From: DATAVB01 sp040414495
GTDB taxonomy: Bacteria; Actinomycetota; Actinomycetes; Mycobacteriales; QHCD01
Reading direction: 5' to 3'
DNA: 24,830 nucleotides
Assembly (NCBI GenBank): GCA_040414495.1
Contig: JBEDUI010000128.1
Location: 1-24,830, forward strand
The position numbers and the translations under genes were made by a program. Shown here piece after piece: positions 7,412 to 15,240 of the stretch. The stretch's first letter is position 1. Every line of letters begins with the position of its first letter. A model generated the notes under the pieces. The model had not been told where the DNA came from, made no database searches, and was given only the letters and a program-made list of their open reading frames with translations.

Positions 7412-8677
7412 ATGAGCGACAACCCGTTCGGGTTCAGCCTGCCCGGGGAGGGCGGTGACGATCCGAAACGTCGCGACGCCAACGATCCGGCTGGTGGCTT
7501 CGGGGCGTACGGCATGCCCGACGACCTGGCGGGCAAGATCCCGCTCTTCGCCGAGTTGCAGAAGTTGATGTCCTGGCAGGGCGGGCCGGTCAACTGGGAC
7601 CTGGCCCGGCAGACCGCGATCAGCGCGATGGCCGGTTCGATCCGGGACTTCCGGCCCGAGGAGCGCGACGGGGTTATCGAGGCGCTTCGGCTGGCCGACA
7701 TGTGGCTGGACCCGGCGACCGAACTGCCCTCCGGGGTGACGACCAGCGAGGCGTGGTCGCGGGTCGAGTGGATCGAGAAGACGCTGCCGGTCTGGTCGAC
7801 GCTGTGCGACCCGGTGGCCTCGCGGGTGGTCAGTGCGATGGGTTCGGCGTTGCCGGCCGAGGCGCAGGCCCAGGCCGGGCCGCTGATGGGCATGATGAGC
7901 CAGATGGGCGGCATGATGTTCGGCGCCCAGGTCGGTCAGGCCCTGGCGTCGCTGGCGGCCGAGGTGTTGTCCAGTACGGACGTCGGGCTGCCGCTCGGTC
8001 CGGCCGGTACGGCGGTGCTGCTGCCGGAGAACGTCGCCGCGTTCGGCGCCGGACTGGAACGGCCCGATGAAGAAGTACGGCTGTTCCTGGCGTTGCGTGA
8101 GGTCGCCCATCACCGGCTGTTCGGGCATGTGCCGTGGCTGCGGCAGCGGCTGCTGGACGCGGTCGACACGTACGCCCGGGGCATCACGGTCGACACCAGC
8201 AAGATCGAGCAGGCGATGACGCAGATCGACCCGAGCAACCCGGAGAGCATGCAGGAGGCGCTCTCCAACGGGATGTTCGAGCCGGAGGAGTCGCCCGAGC
8301 AGCAGGCCGCGCTACGGCGGCTGGAGACGCTGCTGGCGTTGATCGAAGGCTGGGTCGACGCGGTCGTGGCCAGTGCCGCCGAGAGTCGGCTGCCCGGCGG
8401 CAACGCGTTGCGGGAGACGCTGCGGCGTCGTCGCGCCACCGGTGGGCCGGCCGAGCAGACGTTCGCCACGCTGGTCGGGCTCGAGCTGCGGCCGCGTCGG
8501 CTGCGGGATGCCGCCGCGCTGTGGCAGGCGCTCACCGAGCACCGCGGGGTGGCCGGCCGCGACGCCGTTTGGGCCCATCCGGACCTGCTACCTACGGCGG
8601 ACGATCTGGACGACCCGGAGAAGTTCGCCGCCGGCGGCGACGAGGGCCCACTGTCCATTGAGGACTTAGAGGAATAA
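7412..8677 (+). CDS. Zincin-like protein, DUF2342 family
   Basis: The product has 421 residues and ATG 7412 is preceded by GGGGAG at ideal spacing. It begins with a Gly/Asp-rich tail (NPFGFSLPGEGG), then a helical body with LMSWQGGPVNWDLARQTA, a Met-rich stretch at 149-160 (MGMMSQMGGMMF), and the family centre LALREVAHHRLFGHVPWL. There E210, H213 and H214 form an E-x2-HH arrangement rather than a standard HExxH. Databases name the family zinc-dependent metalloprotease or F420-biosynthesis-associated. To my knowledge neither activity is firmly shown for this member. It is divergent from the PDZ/small-protein unit, matching the Rv3194c-Rv3195 arrangement. A long hairpin follows 2 bp after its stop. 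Confidence 0.9.
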   Translation: MSDNPFGFSLPGEGGDDPKRRDANDPAGGFGAYGMPDDLAGKIPLFAELQKLMSWQGGPVNWDLARQTAISAMAGSIRDFRPEERDGVIEALRLADMWLDPATELPSGVTTSEAWSRVEWIEKTLPVWSTLCDPVASRVVSAMGSALPAEAQAQAGPLMGMMSQMGGMMFGAQVGQALASLAAEVLSSTDVGLPLGPAGTAVLLPENVAAFGAGLERPDEEVRLFLALREVAHHRLFGHVPWLRQRLLDAVDTYARGITVDTSKIEQAMTQIDPSNPESMQEALSNGMFEPEESPEQQAALRRLETLLALIEGWVDAVVASAAESRLPGGNALRETLRRRRATGGPAEQTFATLVGLELRPRRLRDAAALWQALTEHRGVAGRDAVWAHPDLLPTADDLDDPEKFAAGGDEGPLSIEDLEE

Positions 8678-8679
8678 GG

Positions 8680-8723
8680 CATTACGGCCGCGACGCCGGG
8701 GGCATGGCGCCGCGGCCGTAATG
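8680..8723. terminator. Bidirectional hairpin between convergent genes
   Basis: CATTACGGCCGCG (8680-8692) pairs perfectly with 8711-8723. The 18-nt interior can add a CGCC/GGCG stem. It fills almost all of the 48 bp between the DUF2342 stop and the alpha-glucosidase stop, so it can terminate both. There is no T-tract, as is common in high-GC actinobacteria. Confidence 0.72.
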
Positions 8724-8725
8724 GG

Positions 8726-10402
8726 CTAGTGGTCGCGGACCCAAACCGTCGTATTCGGCGGCAATGTCCCGGCCGCCAACGGCGCGCTGGTGGCAACCAG
8801 CTTGCCGGCCGGCATCGGGACCGGCTCGGCACCGAAGTTCGTCACCGAATGCCACCCGCCGGGCCGGACGAAATGCAACACATCCTCGTTCATCTCGGGC
8901 ACCCAGTCCAACCGCTCGTCGGACTGCAACTCGCGCCGCAGCCGTAACGCATCCCGGTAGAGCCACAGCGTCGAATCCGGGTCGGCCTCCTGCGTACTGA
9001 CCGCGAACCGGCCGAACCAGACCGGGGCCGGCAGATGTCCCTCCCCGGCACCGAAACCGAACGAGGGCCCGGTCGCGGTCCACGGCAGCGGTACCCGGCA
9101 CCCGTCCCGGCCGACGAGTTCCCCGCCGGTGCGATGGAACATCGGATCCTGCCGGGCGGTGTCGGGAATGTTGGTCACCTCCGGCAGGCCGAGTTCTTCA
9201 CCCTGGTAGAGGTACGCCGAACCGGGCAGCGCCAGCATCAGCAGTGTCCCGGCCCGCGCCTTGCGCAGCGCCAATTGCGCATCAACCACTGGCTCGGTGC
9301 CACCGCTGCGCAGCCACCGGTTGCCCACGCTTTCCACTCCGGGCCGCGCGGCACCAGCGGGCAGCCCGTACCGGGTGGCATGCCGCAGCACGTCGTGGTT
9401 GGACAGCACCCAGGTCGAGGAAGCCCCGGTCAGCTGGGCCTCGGCGAGGTTGTCGGTGATGACCCGCCGAAACTGCGCCGGGTCCCAGTCGGCCTGCAGC
9501 AGATCGAATTGGAACGCCTGACCGAGGCTGGTCGGGCTGGCATAACGGACCCGCCGCGACCGGTGCACCCATGCCTCGGCCACAGCCGTACGGGGCGGGT
9601 CGTATTCGTTGAGCACCTGGCGCCATTCGGCATAAATGTCGTGCACTTCGTCCCGGTCCCACAACGGGTGGTTGGCGTTCTCCGCCTCCGGGTCGGGCAG
9701 GTCGAGCCGGCTCGGCAGTGGCTCGCTCAGGTCCTTGACCAAGCCGTGCGCGACGTCGATCCGGAACCCGGCCACACCGCGATCGGCCCAGAACCGCAGC
9801 GTTTTCAGGAAATCATCGCGCACCTCGCGGTTGGCCCAATTCAGATCGGGCTGCTGCGGGGCGAACAAATGCAGGTACCACTGCCCGTCCTCGACCTGTG
9901 TCCACGAAGGACCGCCGAACGAGAAATCCCAGTCCGACGGCGGCTGCGAGCCGTCCGGGCCGAGGCCGTCGCGGAAGATGTATCGATCGCGGGCCGCCGA
10001 TCCCTTACCGGCCGCCAATGCCTCGGCGAACCACTCATGCCGGTCCGAGGTGTGGTTGGGAACGATGTCGACGATCATCCGGATGCCGTACTCCGACAAT
10101 GCGGCGACCAACTTGTCGAAATCATCCAACGTCCCCAATCGCGGGTCGACGTTGCGGTAATCATCCACGTCGTAGCCGCCATCGGCCAGCGCGGATGGAT
10201 AGAACGGGCTGAGCCAGACGGCGTCGATCCCCAGTTCGGCCAGGTACGGAACGCGTTCGGTGATGCCGGGCAGGTCGCCGATTCCGTCCCCGTTGGAATC
10301 GGCGAAGCTGCGTGGATAGATCTGGTACACGACTGCCTGGCGCCACCAGTCGGCGTCCGACACGATATCCATCGGTACGCCGGCGGGTCCGGTCGAAGTC
10401 AT
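8726..10402 (-). CDS. GH13 alpha-glucosidase (oligo-1,6-glucosidase type)
   Basis: The product has 558 residues, normal for the family, and ATG 10402 has AAGGAG 8 nt upstream. The (beta/alpha)8 barrel of GH13 is clear: WWRQAVVYQIYPRSFADSNGDG near the start, DIVPNHTS (112-119), nucleophile D216 in GFRIDVAHG, acid/base E276 in AVAEAW, and transition-state stabiliser D337 in VLSNHDVLRH. The C-terminal beta-domain ends the chain. There is no signal peptide, so it acts in the cytoplasm on imported malto- or isomalto-oligosaccharides. It is the last gene of the importer operon, 11 bp after the MalG-type permease. The locus therefore couples uptake and hydrolysis of an alpha-glucoside. Exact linkage specificity cannot be read from motifs alone. 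Confidence 0.92.
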   Translation of the reverse strand: MTSTGPAGVPMDIVSDADWWRQAVVYQIYPRSFADSNGDGIGDLPGITERVPYLAELGIDAVWLSPFYPSALADGGYDVDDYRNVDPRLGTLDDFDKLVAALSEYGIRMIVDIVPNHTSDRHEWFAEALAAGKGSAARDRYIFRDGLGPDGSQPPSDWDFSFGGPSWTQVEDGQWYLHLFAPQQPDLNWANREVRDDFLKTLRFWADRGVAGFRIDVAHGLVKDLSEPLPSRLDLPDPEAENANHPLWDRDEVHDIYAEWRQVLNEYDPPRTAVAEAWVHRSRRVRYASPTSLGQAFQFDLLQADWDPAQFRRVITDNLAEAQLTGASSTWVLSNHDVLRHATRYGLPAGAARPGVESVGNRWLRSGGTEPVVDAQLALRKARAGTLLMLALPGSAYLYQGEELGLPEVTNIPDTARQDPMFHRTGGELVGRDGCRVPLPWTATGPSFGFGAGEGHLPAPVWFGRFAVSTQEADPDSTLWLYRDALRLRRELQSDERLDWVPEMNEDVLHFVRPGGWHSVTNFGAEPVPMPAGKLVATSAPLAAGTLPPNTTVWVRDH

Positions 10403-10413
10403 AGCGGTTCTCC

Positions 10414-11319
10414 TTATTTGATGGCGCCACGCATGACGCCGGACATGACCCATCGCTGCGCGATGAGATAGCCGATCAGGCTTGGCGCCATTGCCATGAG
10501 ATACGACGCGAACGCGACGTTGTACTGCGTAGCGAACTGCTGCTGGAACAGATTCTGGATCACCGGCAACGTCTGATGGGCCGGATTGGCGGTAATCAGG
10601 CTGGGCATCATGAAGTCGTTCCAGGACAGCAGGAACGCGAAAATGCCGACGGTGGCATTCATCGGGCCGAGCAGCGGCAGAATCAACGAGCGGAACACCT
10701 TCCAGGTGCTGGCGCCGTCCATCCGCGCGCTCTCCTCCAACTCGTACGGGATCGAACGCAGGAACGCCGAATACAGCAGCACGTTGAACGAAAGCGCGAA
10801 CAGAATGTGCAGGATCGCGACGCCGAACGGGTTGGCCAGCCCGAAGATCCCGGTCAGCTTGACCTGTGGCAGCGCGATAACCGGGAACGGGATGAACATC
10901 GCCGCCAGCAAATAGATATAGGACCAGCGGAAAAAGCGTCGTTCCCAGTTGCGGACGATCGCGTAGGCGGCGATCGAGCTCAGCAGCAGCTCACCGATCA
11001 CGCTCAGCCCGGTGATCAGCGCGGAATACCCGAAGGCACGCGGGAAATGGGTCAGATCCCAGGCGATGCGGAAATTGTCGAAGTGCATCGGCCAGGGCCA
11101 GCTGAACCCGGACCCACTCGCAGCCTGCTTGGCTGATTTCAATGCCATAGCGACCGCGAAATACAGCGGCACCAAAACGGTCAGCGAAGACACCGCCATC
11201 AGCGCGGTGATTCCCCAATTGATACGGGCGCCATCGCGCTTCTTTCGCCGCGGTAGTTTTGCGACCGGTTGTGGCTGCGGCGCTGGCTGAATTCTGGTCG
11301 TTGTCTGCGTAGCGCTCAT
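10414..11319 (-). CDS. Carbohydrate ABC transporter permease, MalG type
   Basis: The product has 301 residues. A proline/basic N-terminal tail precedes six predicted membrane segments, the first at about 35-60 (WGITALMAVSSLTVLVPLYFAVAM). The cytoplasmic EAA loop, which docks on the ATPase, is at about 183-210 (LEESARMDGASTWKVFRSLILPL). The shorter N-terminus and the C-terminal membrane helix mark the MalG rather than the MalF partner. ATG 11319 has GGGGAG upstream and overlaps the stop of the preceding permease gene by 4 bp (ATGA), so the two are translationally coupled. The alpha-glucosidase gene follows after 11 bp. Confidence 0.93.
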   Translation of the reverse strand: MSATQTTTRIQPAPQPQPVAKLPRRKKRDGARINWGITALMAVSSLTVLVPLYFAVAMALKSAKQAASGSGFSWPWPMHFDNFRIAWDLTHFPRAFGYSALITGLSVIGELLLSSIAAYAIVRNWERRFFRWSYIYLLAAMFIPFPVIALPQVKLTGIFGLANPFGVAILHILFALSFNVLLYSAFLRSIPYELEESARMDGASTWKVFRSLILPLLGPMNATVGIFAFLLSWNDFMMPSLITANPAHQTLPVIQNLFQQQFATQYNVAFASYLMAMAPSLIGYLIAQRWVMSGVMRGAIK

Positions 11320-12239
11320 AGCGACACTCCCCTGCGGCGGATGAACTGCAGCTGCAGCAGCGACAGCGTGACGGTGACGATGAAGAACAACACGGCATTG
11401 GCCATCTGATAGGCGTAATCACCGTTGGCGAAGCCGGTGAAAATACTCATCGCGACGCTGAACGTCGCGGTTCCGGGTCCGCCGTTGGTGAGGCCGACGA
11501 TAATTTCGTACGCGTTCAGGAACGCCTTGAAGCTCAGGATCGTATTGATGACCAGGTAGCCAAGGACCAACGGCAGCGTGACGCTGCGGAATGCCCGCCA
11601 CACCCCGGCTCCATCGATCGACGCGGCCTCGTGCACCTCCGGCGGAATTGCCAGCAGACCGGCCAGATAGATGATCATCGCACCCGGGCAGGCCTGCCAC
11701 GCGCTGACGATCACGATCGCGATCCAGGCCCAGTGCGAATTGGCCAGAATGCTGGTCTGTAATCCGCTGATCCCCAGACTGCCGGCGATCTGCGGCAGCG
11801 ACGTGGAGAACAGGAAGTTGAATACGTACGAAATCACCAGGCCGGAGATCACCATCGGGATGAAGAAGATCCCGCGCAGGCTGGTCTTGAACTTGATTTT
11901 CGCGCTCAGCCCGAGGGCCAGCGCCAGCGCGGCGACGTTCACCACAACCGTTGTCACGATGGAGAACAGCAGCGTGAAGCCGTACGCGTGCAGGATGTTC
12001 GGATCGGTGAAGATCGCCTCGTAATTCGCCAGCCCGACGAATTTCCAGGCGCCGTAGCCGACGTAGTTGGTGAAGCTGTAAAAGGCGCCGATAATCGCCG
12101 GCACCGTGATGAACAACGTGAAGACAAGCAGTACGGGGACCAGCATGAGCCAGTAGGTCCGGTCGGTCCGGCCGGTTTTGCGGGCCGTCCGCGGAGCGGC
12201 AGTGGCAAGCTTGGCGCCCGATTTCGCGATCACCGTCAT
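11316..12239 (-). CDS. Carbohydrate ABC transporter permease, MalF type
   Basis: The product has 307 residues with six predicted membrane segments. The first (YWLMLVPVLLVFTLFITVPAIIGAFYSF, about 29-56) and the NYVGYGAWKFVGLANYEAIF segment are typical of MalF-like sugar permeases. The EAA loop lies at about 201-225 (EVHEAASIDGAGVWRAFRSVTLPL). ATG 12239 has TGGAG upstream. It stands 26 bp after the binding-protein gene and overlaps the MalG-type gene by 4 bp. Together the two permeases form the membrane channel. No cognate ATPase gene is present in the window. Confidence 0.93.
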   Translation of the reverse strand: MTVIAKSGAKLATAAPRTARKTGRTDRTYWLMLVPVLLVFTLFITVPAIIGAFYSFTNYVGYGAWKFVGLANYEAIFTDPNILHAYGFTLLFSIVTTVVVNVAALALALGLSAKIKFKTSLRGIFFIPMVISGLVISYVFNFLFSTSLPQIAGSLGISGLQTSILANSHWAWIAIVIVSAWQACPGAMIIYLAGLLAIPPEVHEAASIDGAGVWRAFRSVTLPLVLGYLVINTILSFKAFLNAYEIIVGLTNGGPGTATFSVAMSIFTGFANGDYAYQMANAVLFFIVTVTLSLLQLQFIRRRGVSL

Positions 12240-12265
12240 CGGTGGGCTCCAGTCGTGTTGTGGGG

Positions 12266-13597
12266 TCAGGCCGCGGAACGCTTGGCTAACCGGCGCCAGT
12301 CCTTGTCCAGACTGCGCATAGCGGCCCGGCCGTTCCCGCTCAGCACCATTTCCTGCAGGTAATTGCCGATCGGGATCACGGTGGGAACGTAGGTGCCCGC
12401 GCCCTGATAGAACCGGCCGCTGCGCACGAAGGATTCAACCCCGGCGATCCGCTTGTCCCGTACCGACGGCGCATTCTTCACCGGCGCGAACGCGAGATTC
12501 TGCTGGTTGTAGGTGTTAATGACCGAGGGCTGCATCAAATAGCGCAGCAATTTCACCGCCGCGGCGCGCTGGCTGGTGGACTTCGGAATCCACAGTGCCA
12601 GGTCGAGATTCACCCGGCATTTCGTGTCGGCCGCATTGTCGGTGGCCGGGAGCGCGAACGTCGCGATCTTGAGCTTCGGATTGGCCTGCGCGATCGTACC
12701 GATGGCCCACGGCCCCTGCAGATACATCGCTGCCTTGCCGGCGGCGAAGGCGGCGGTGCCATCCGCGAAGGCCCTGCTCCCGGCATCCGGGTTAGCGTAT
12801 TTGGCCAGCTGCAGCATCTTTTCCGTCGCCGGTGTGAAGGTGCGTTCGAACGAGACCTCCGAGTCCGGGCCGACGTCCGTGCCCTGCGCCTTGAGCTTCT
12901 TGTAGAACGAGGCGACGTTGATCATGCCGCCGCTGACGTAATCGAAAAGGCCCTGCTGGATCGTCCACGGGTCCTTGTAGGTCGCGTAGATCGGTGTGAT
13001 CTTCTTGGCCTTCAGCTTTTCGCAGACCTCGATCAACTCGCTCCACGTCTTCGGCACGGACAGGCCGTATTTGTCGAACATCTCGACGTTGTAAATCACA
13101 CCGGCCGCCGTCACCGAATACGGCAGCACATTGACCTGACCTTCGTACGTCGCGTATTGCCCGACCAGGCTTTGGACCTTCGGGTCGATCCGCTTGGCCT
13201 CGGGTAGGTCGGCCAGGTCGGACAACACGCCACGGGCGAGAAATATCGAGGTGGTGATGTTGTAGTTGTCGCAGTCCAGGTCCGGCGGATTTCCCCGGAC
13301 GAAGCTGGCGATCAGGCTCGTTGTCGAGTCGTGTACGGCGTGCACGCCCGACTGACTTTTGTTGAATCGGTTGATCAGACCACCGAAGTACGGGATCGTT
13401 TCGGGCTTGGTCGATTCGAATCGGATGTTGGCCGTGCCGCCTCCGTGTCCGCATCCGGACAACGGAAACAGGCCGGCGGCGGCGCCGAACGCGGCGGTCT
13501 TCAGGACCGTGCGCCGGTTGGCTCGGTGGACCCCAATACGGCCCCGCTCGGGCGGCCCCGCAGACCCGGCGGGCGGCCTTGGGCAGGTCGATGTCAC
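12266..13597 (-). CDS. Sugar ABC transporter substrate-binding lipoprotein (family 1, Tat type)
   Basis: The product has 443 residues and starts at GTG 13597, preceded by GAAGGAG at 5 nt. In-frame codons further upstream have no ribosome site. The N-terminus carries a twin-arginine motif NRRTVLK (R28, R29), a hydrophobic stretch and the lipobox LSGC with C49. It is therefore predicted to be exported folded and lipid-anchored outside the cell. The mature part has MalE/UgpB-type features: FESTKPETIPYFGGLINRFNK, PYSVTAAGVIYN, FAAGKAAMYLQGPWAIG and PKSTSQRAAAVKLLRYL. It is the first gene of the importer operon, immediately downstream of the regulated promoter at 13719-13746. The sugar is probably an alpha-glucoside, judging from the GH13 gene. 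Confidence 0.93.
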   Translation of the reverse strand: MTSTCPRPPAGSAGPPERGRIGVHRANRRTVLKTAAFGAAAGLFPLSGCGHGGGTANIRFESTKPETIPYFGGLINRFNKSQSGVHAVHDSTTSLIASFVRGNPPDLDCDNYNITTSIFLARGVLSDLADLPEAKRIDPKVQSLVGQYATYEGQVNVLPYSVTAAGVIYNVEMFDKYGLSVPKTWSELIEVCEKLKAKKITPIYATYKDPWTIQQGLFDYVSGGMINVASFYKKLKAQGTDVGPDSEVSFERTFTPATEKMLQLAKYANPDAGSRAFADGTAAFAAGKAAMYLQGPWAIGTIAQANPKLKIATFALPATDNAADTKCRVNLDLALWIPKSTSQRAAAVKLLRYLMQPSVINTYNQQNLAFAPVKNAPSVRDKRIAGVESFVRSGRFYQGAGTYVPTVIPIGNYLQEMVLSGNGRAAMRSLDKDWRRLAKRSAA

Positions 13598-13705
13598 GCA
13601 GACTCCTTCGCCGAAGTGCGACTCTGTGCTGTGCTCCGATGGCAGGCTTGAATGCCTCGTTCCGCCCGATGTGGGGTGGGGCCGCATTAATTCAGGCGTT
13701 AAATT

Positions 13706-13719
13706 TACGTGCTCACGTA
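13706..13719. promoter_or_regulatory. Candidate ROK operator
   Basis: TACGTG-CT-CACGTA is a palindrome with 6-bp arms in the 172-bp divergent region between the binding-protein and ROK genes. It lies across the predicted start point of the sugar operon and touches its -10 box, where a bound dimer would block initiation. Assignment to this ROK protein is an inference from position only. Confidence 0.6.
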
Positions 13720-13746
13720 TTATCGGTCAGGGTGAGAACTTGTCAA
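13719..13746 (-). promoter_or_regulatory. Promoter of the sugar-uptake operon
   Basis: On the minus strand there is a perfect TTGACA (complement of 13741-13746), 16 bp, then GATAAT (complement of 13719-13724; five of six consensus). Transcription would start near 13712, about 115 nt before the binding-protein GTG. It is the best sigma-70-type promoter I see in the window. Its start region coincides with the palindrome 13706-13719, which points to repression by the divergent ROK protein. Confidence 0.75.
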
Positions 13747-13769
13747 GTGACACAGAAGGGTCGACGCCC

Positions 13770-14987
13770 GTGACGGCTTCGGTATCGGGGTCGCAGCTGG
13801 TGCGGCATGTCAACAGCGGCACGGTGCTGGGCGTGTTCTGGGATTCCGATGTGCTGACCGTCAGCGATCTCATTGAGGCCACCGGGCTGACGCGCGCGAC
13901 CGTGCACGCCGTATGCAACGACCTGATCCGGATGGGCTGGGTACGCGAACGCGAGGCACAGCGACCGGTGACCGGTCAGCCGGGCCGGCCTTCGAAACTG
14001 TTCCAGCTCAACGACCGGGCGGCATACGTACTCGGTATCGATATGGGCGACACCAGCACCACCGCACTCGTGGCCGACCTACGCGGCAAGCCGATCGGCA
14101 CGTACCGGCGGCATGGCCTGCCGCGATTCGCCTCGGCCGACCAGCGGATCGCCCACGCCGGCGCCGTCGTGGCCGAACTGCTCAAGCGCTCGAAGATCGC
14201 TGCCAGCCAGGTACTGACCGCCGGCGTCGGGCTGGCCGCCCCGGTCAACGAGGACGGGAGCACGATCGGATTCGGCCCCGGTCACGCCAATCCGTACTGG
14301 GACAGCTTCCGGATCAGCGCGACCGCATTGCGGGAAGCGATCGGCGGCATATCCGTATTGATCGCCAACGACGCCAACCTGGCGGCGCTGGCCGAACACA
14401 ACAACGGAGCGGCGGTGGGCGTCGGCACGTTCGTCACGGTGCTGGCCGGCGAGCGGCTCGGCGCCGGCGTCATGGAGGGCGGAAGGTTGCTGCATGGCGC
14501 CGCCGGCGGAGCAGGCGAGATGAATTTCCTCGACCGGTTCCTCACTGGCGGCGGCGCCGACGGCATCGGCCAACTGGCCCGTCGCTGGGCGGCCGATGCG
14601 GTGGCGGCGGGCCGGGAGACCGTGCTGGCCAGCCCGGCCCAGATCGGTACCGACGAGCCGACCGCGCCCGAGGTGTTCGCGGCCGCGGCCACCGGCGACG
14701 CGGTCGCCATCGACGTACTCGATCAGCTGGCCGAACGGCTCGCGCTGCTGATCGGCGTGATCTCGACGTTCCTCAACCCCGAACTGGTCGTGATCGCCGG
14801 CGCCGTGGCGCAATCGGCGAACGTGCTGGTCGAGCCGATCAACGAACGATTGCGGGAATTGACCTACTCCCCGCCCCGGGTGCAGTGTTCGCCGCTCGGC
14901 GACGGGATCGTGGTCGAGGGTGCCGCGAGCCTCGCGCTGCGGCATGTCCGGGACAATGCGCTGCAGCGCTACCCGGCTTCCGACTAG
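13770..14987 (+). CDS. ROK-family transcriptional regulator (zinc motif lost)
   Basis: The product has 405 residues, starting at GTG 13770 with GAAGGG 9 nt upstream. The N-terminal winged helix (about residues 29-66, LTVSDLIEATGLTRATVHAVCNDLIRMGWV) fits DNA binding. The ROK sugar-kinase fold follows: LGIDMGDTSTTALVADL (88-104), the IANDANLAALAE motif with D201, and GGAGEMNF with E250. The zinc-binding H and CxCGxxGC motif that normally follow E-(I/L)-G-H are absent. It is transcribed away from the importer operon and probably represses it until the sugar or a derivative binds. The stop codon TAG is formed by the left end of an inserted MITE. Confidence 0.9.
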   Translation: MTASVSGSQLVRHVNSGTVLGVFWDSDVLTVSDLIEATGLTRATVHAVCNDLIRMGWVREREAQRPVTGQPGRPSKLFQLNDRAAYVLGIDMGDTSTTALVADLRGKPIGTYRRHGLPRFASADQRIAHAGAVVAELLKRSKIAASQVLTAGVGLAAPVNEDGSTIGFGPGHANPYWDSFRISATALREAIGGISVLIANDANLAALAEHNNGAAVGVGTFVTVLAGERLGAGVMEGGRLLHGAAGGAGEMNFLDRFLTGGGADGIGQLARRWAADAVAAGRETVLASPAQIGTDEPTAPEVFAAAATGDAVAIDVLDQLAERLALLIGVISTFLNPELVVIAGAVAQSANVLVEPINERLRELTYSPPRVQCSPLGDGIVVEGAASLALRHVRDNALQRYPASD

Positions 14988-15176
14988 GGCGTGTCTCTTA
15001 AATCCTGGCCGTCGCGAGCGGTGATCCAGGCGGCGTCCGGCAAGGCAGCCCGGGTGCGGGTGTCCCGCAAGGCGGAGGAGGAGCCGATACCGGTGTTGTA
15101 TCGGCGACGACGACAACGCAGCCGGTCGTCGTCTGGGCGCCGCGCAGCAGGCAGAGGATTTAAGAGACACGCCCTA
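14985..15176. mobile_element. MITE (non-autonomous element) in the ROK stop codon
   Basis: A 192-bp unit is bounded by 22-bp perfect inverted repeats (14985-15006 and 15155-15176). The left one begins TAGGGCGTGTCTCTTAAATC. The terminal TA on both sides is the likely target duplication, leaving 188 bp of element. No transposase is encoded inside. The GGGCGTGTCTCTTAAAT end resembles ends of actinobacterial IS5-family elements (recollection, not searched). Removing the element and one TA restores GAC-TAA, so insertion changed the ROK stop from TAA to TAG without altering the protein. It also separated the gene from its terminator. Confidence 0.85.
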
Positions 15177-15179
15177 AAC

Positions 15180-15222
15180 GCCTGGTGCCTCTGCTCCAGC
15201 CGTTCGAGCAGAGGCACCAGGC
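15180..15222. terminator. Bidirectional terminator between ROK and ABC-2 permease genes
   Basis: GCCTGGTGCCTCTGCTC (15180-15196) pairs perfectly with 15206-15222 around a 9-nt loop and is followed by CTTTGTG. The 17-bp stem serves the ROK gene on the plus strand. It also lies 18 bp beyond the permease stop (15241) on the minus strand. Confidence 0.85.
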
Positions 15223-15240
15223 CTTTGTGAAATTCGGTGG

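Noticed and set aside
9035..10471. Plus-strand open frame of 478 codons opposite the alpha-glucosidase gene
   Set aside because: The GH13 catalytic motifs are on the other strand. This frame has no ribosome site and the composition of a shadow frame.
13733..13773. Possible 13-codon leader peptide overlapping the ROK start
   Set aside because: It begins GTG and its TGA overlaps the ROK GTG, but it has no ribosome site and no attenuator-like structure or diagnostic codons, so chance is likely.
14079..15170. Minus-strand open frame of 363 codons opposite the ROK gene and into the MITE
   Set aside because: It crosses a mobile-element boundary and is antisense to the ROK gene, with no recognisable domains.
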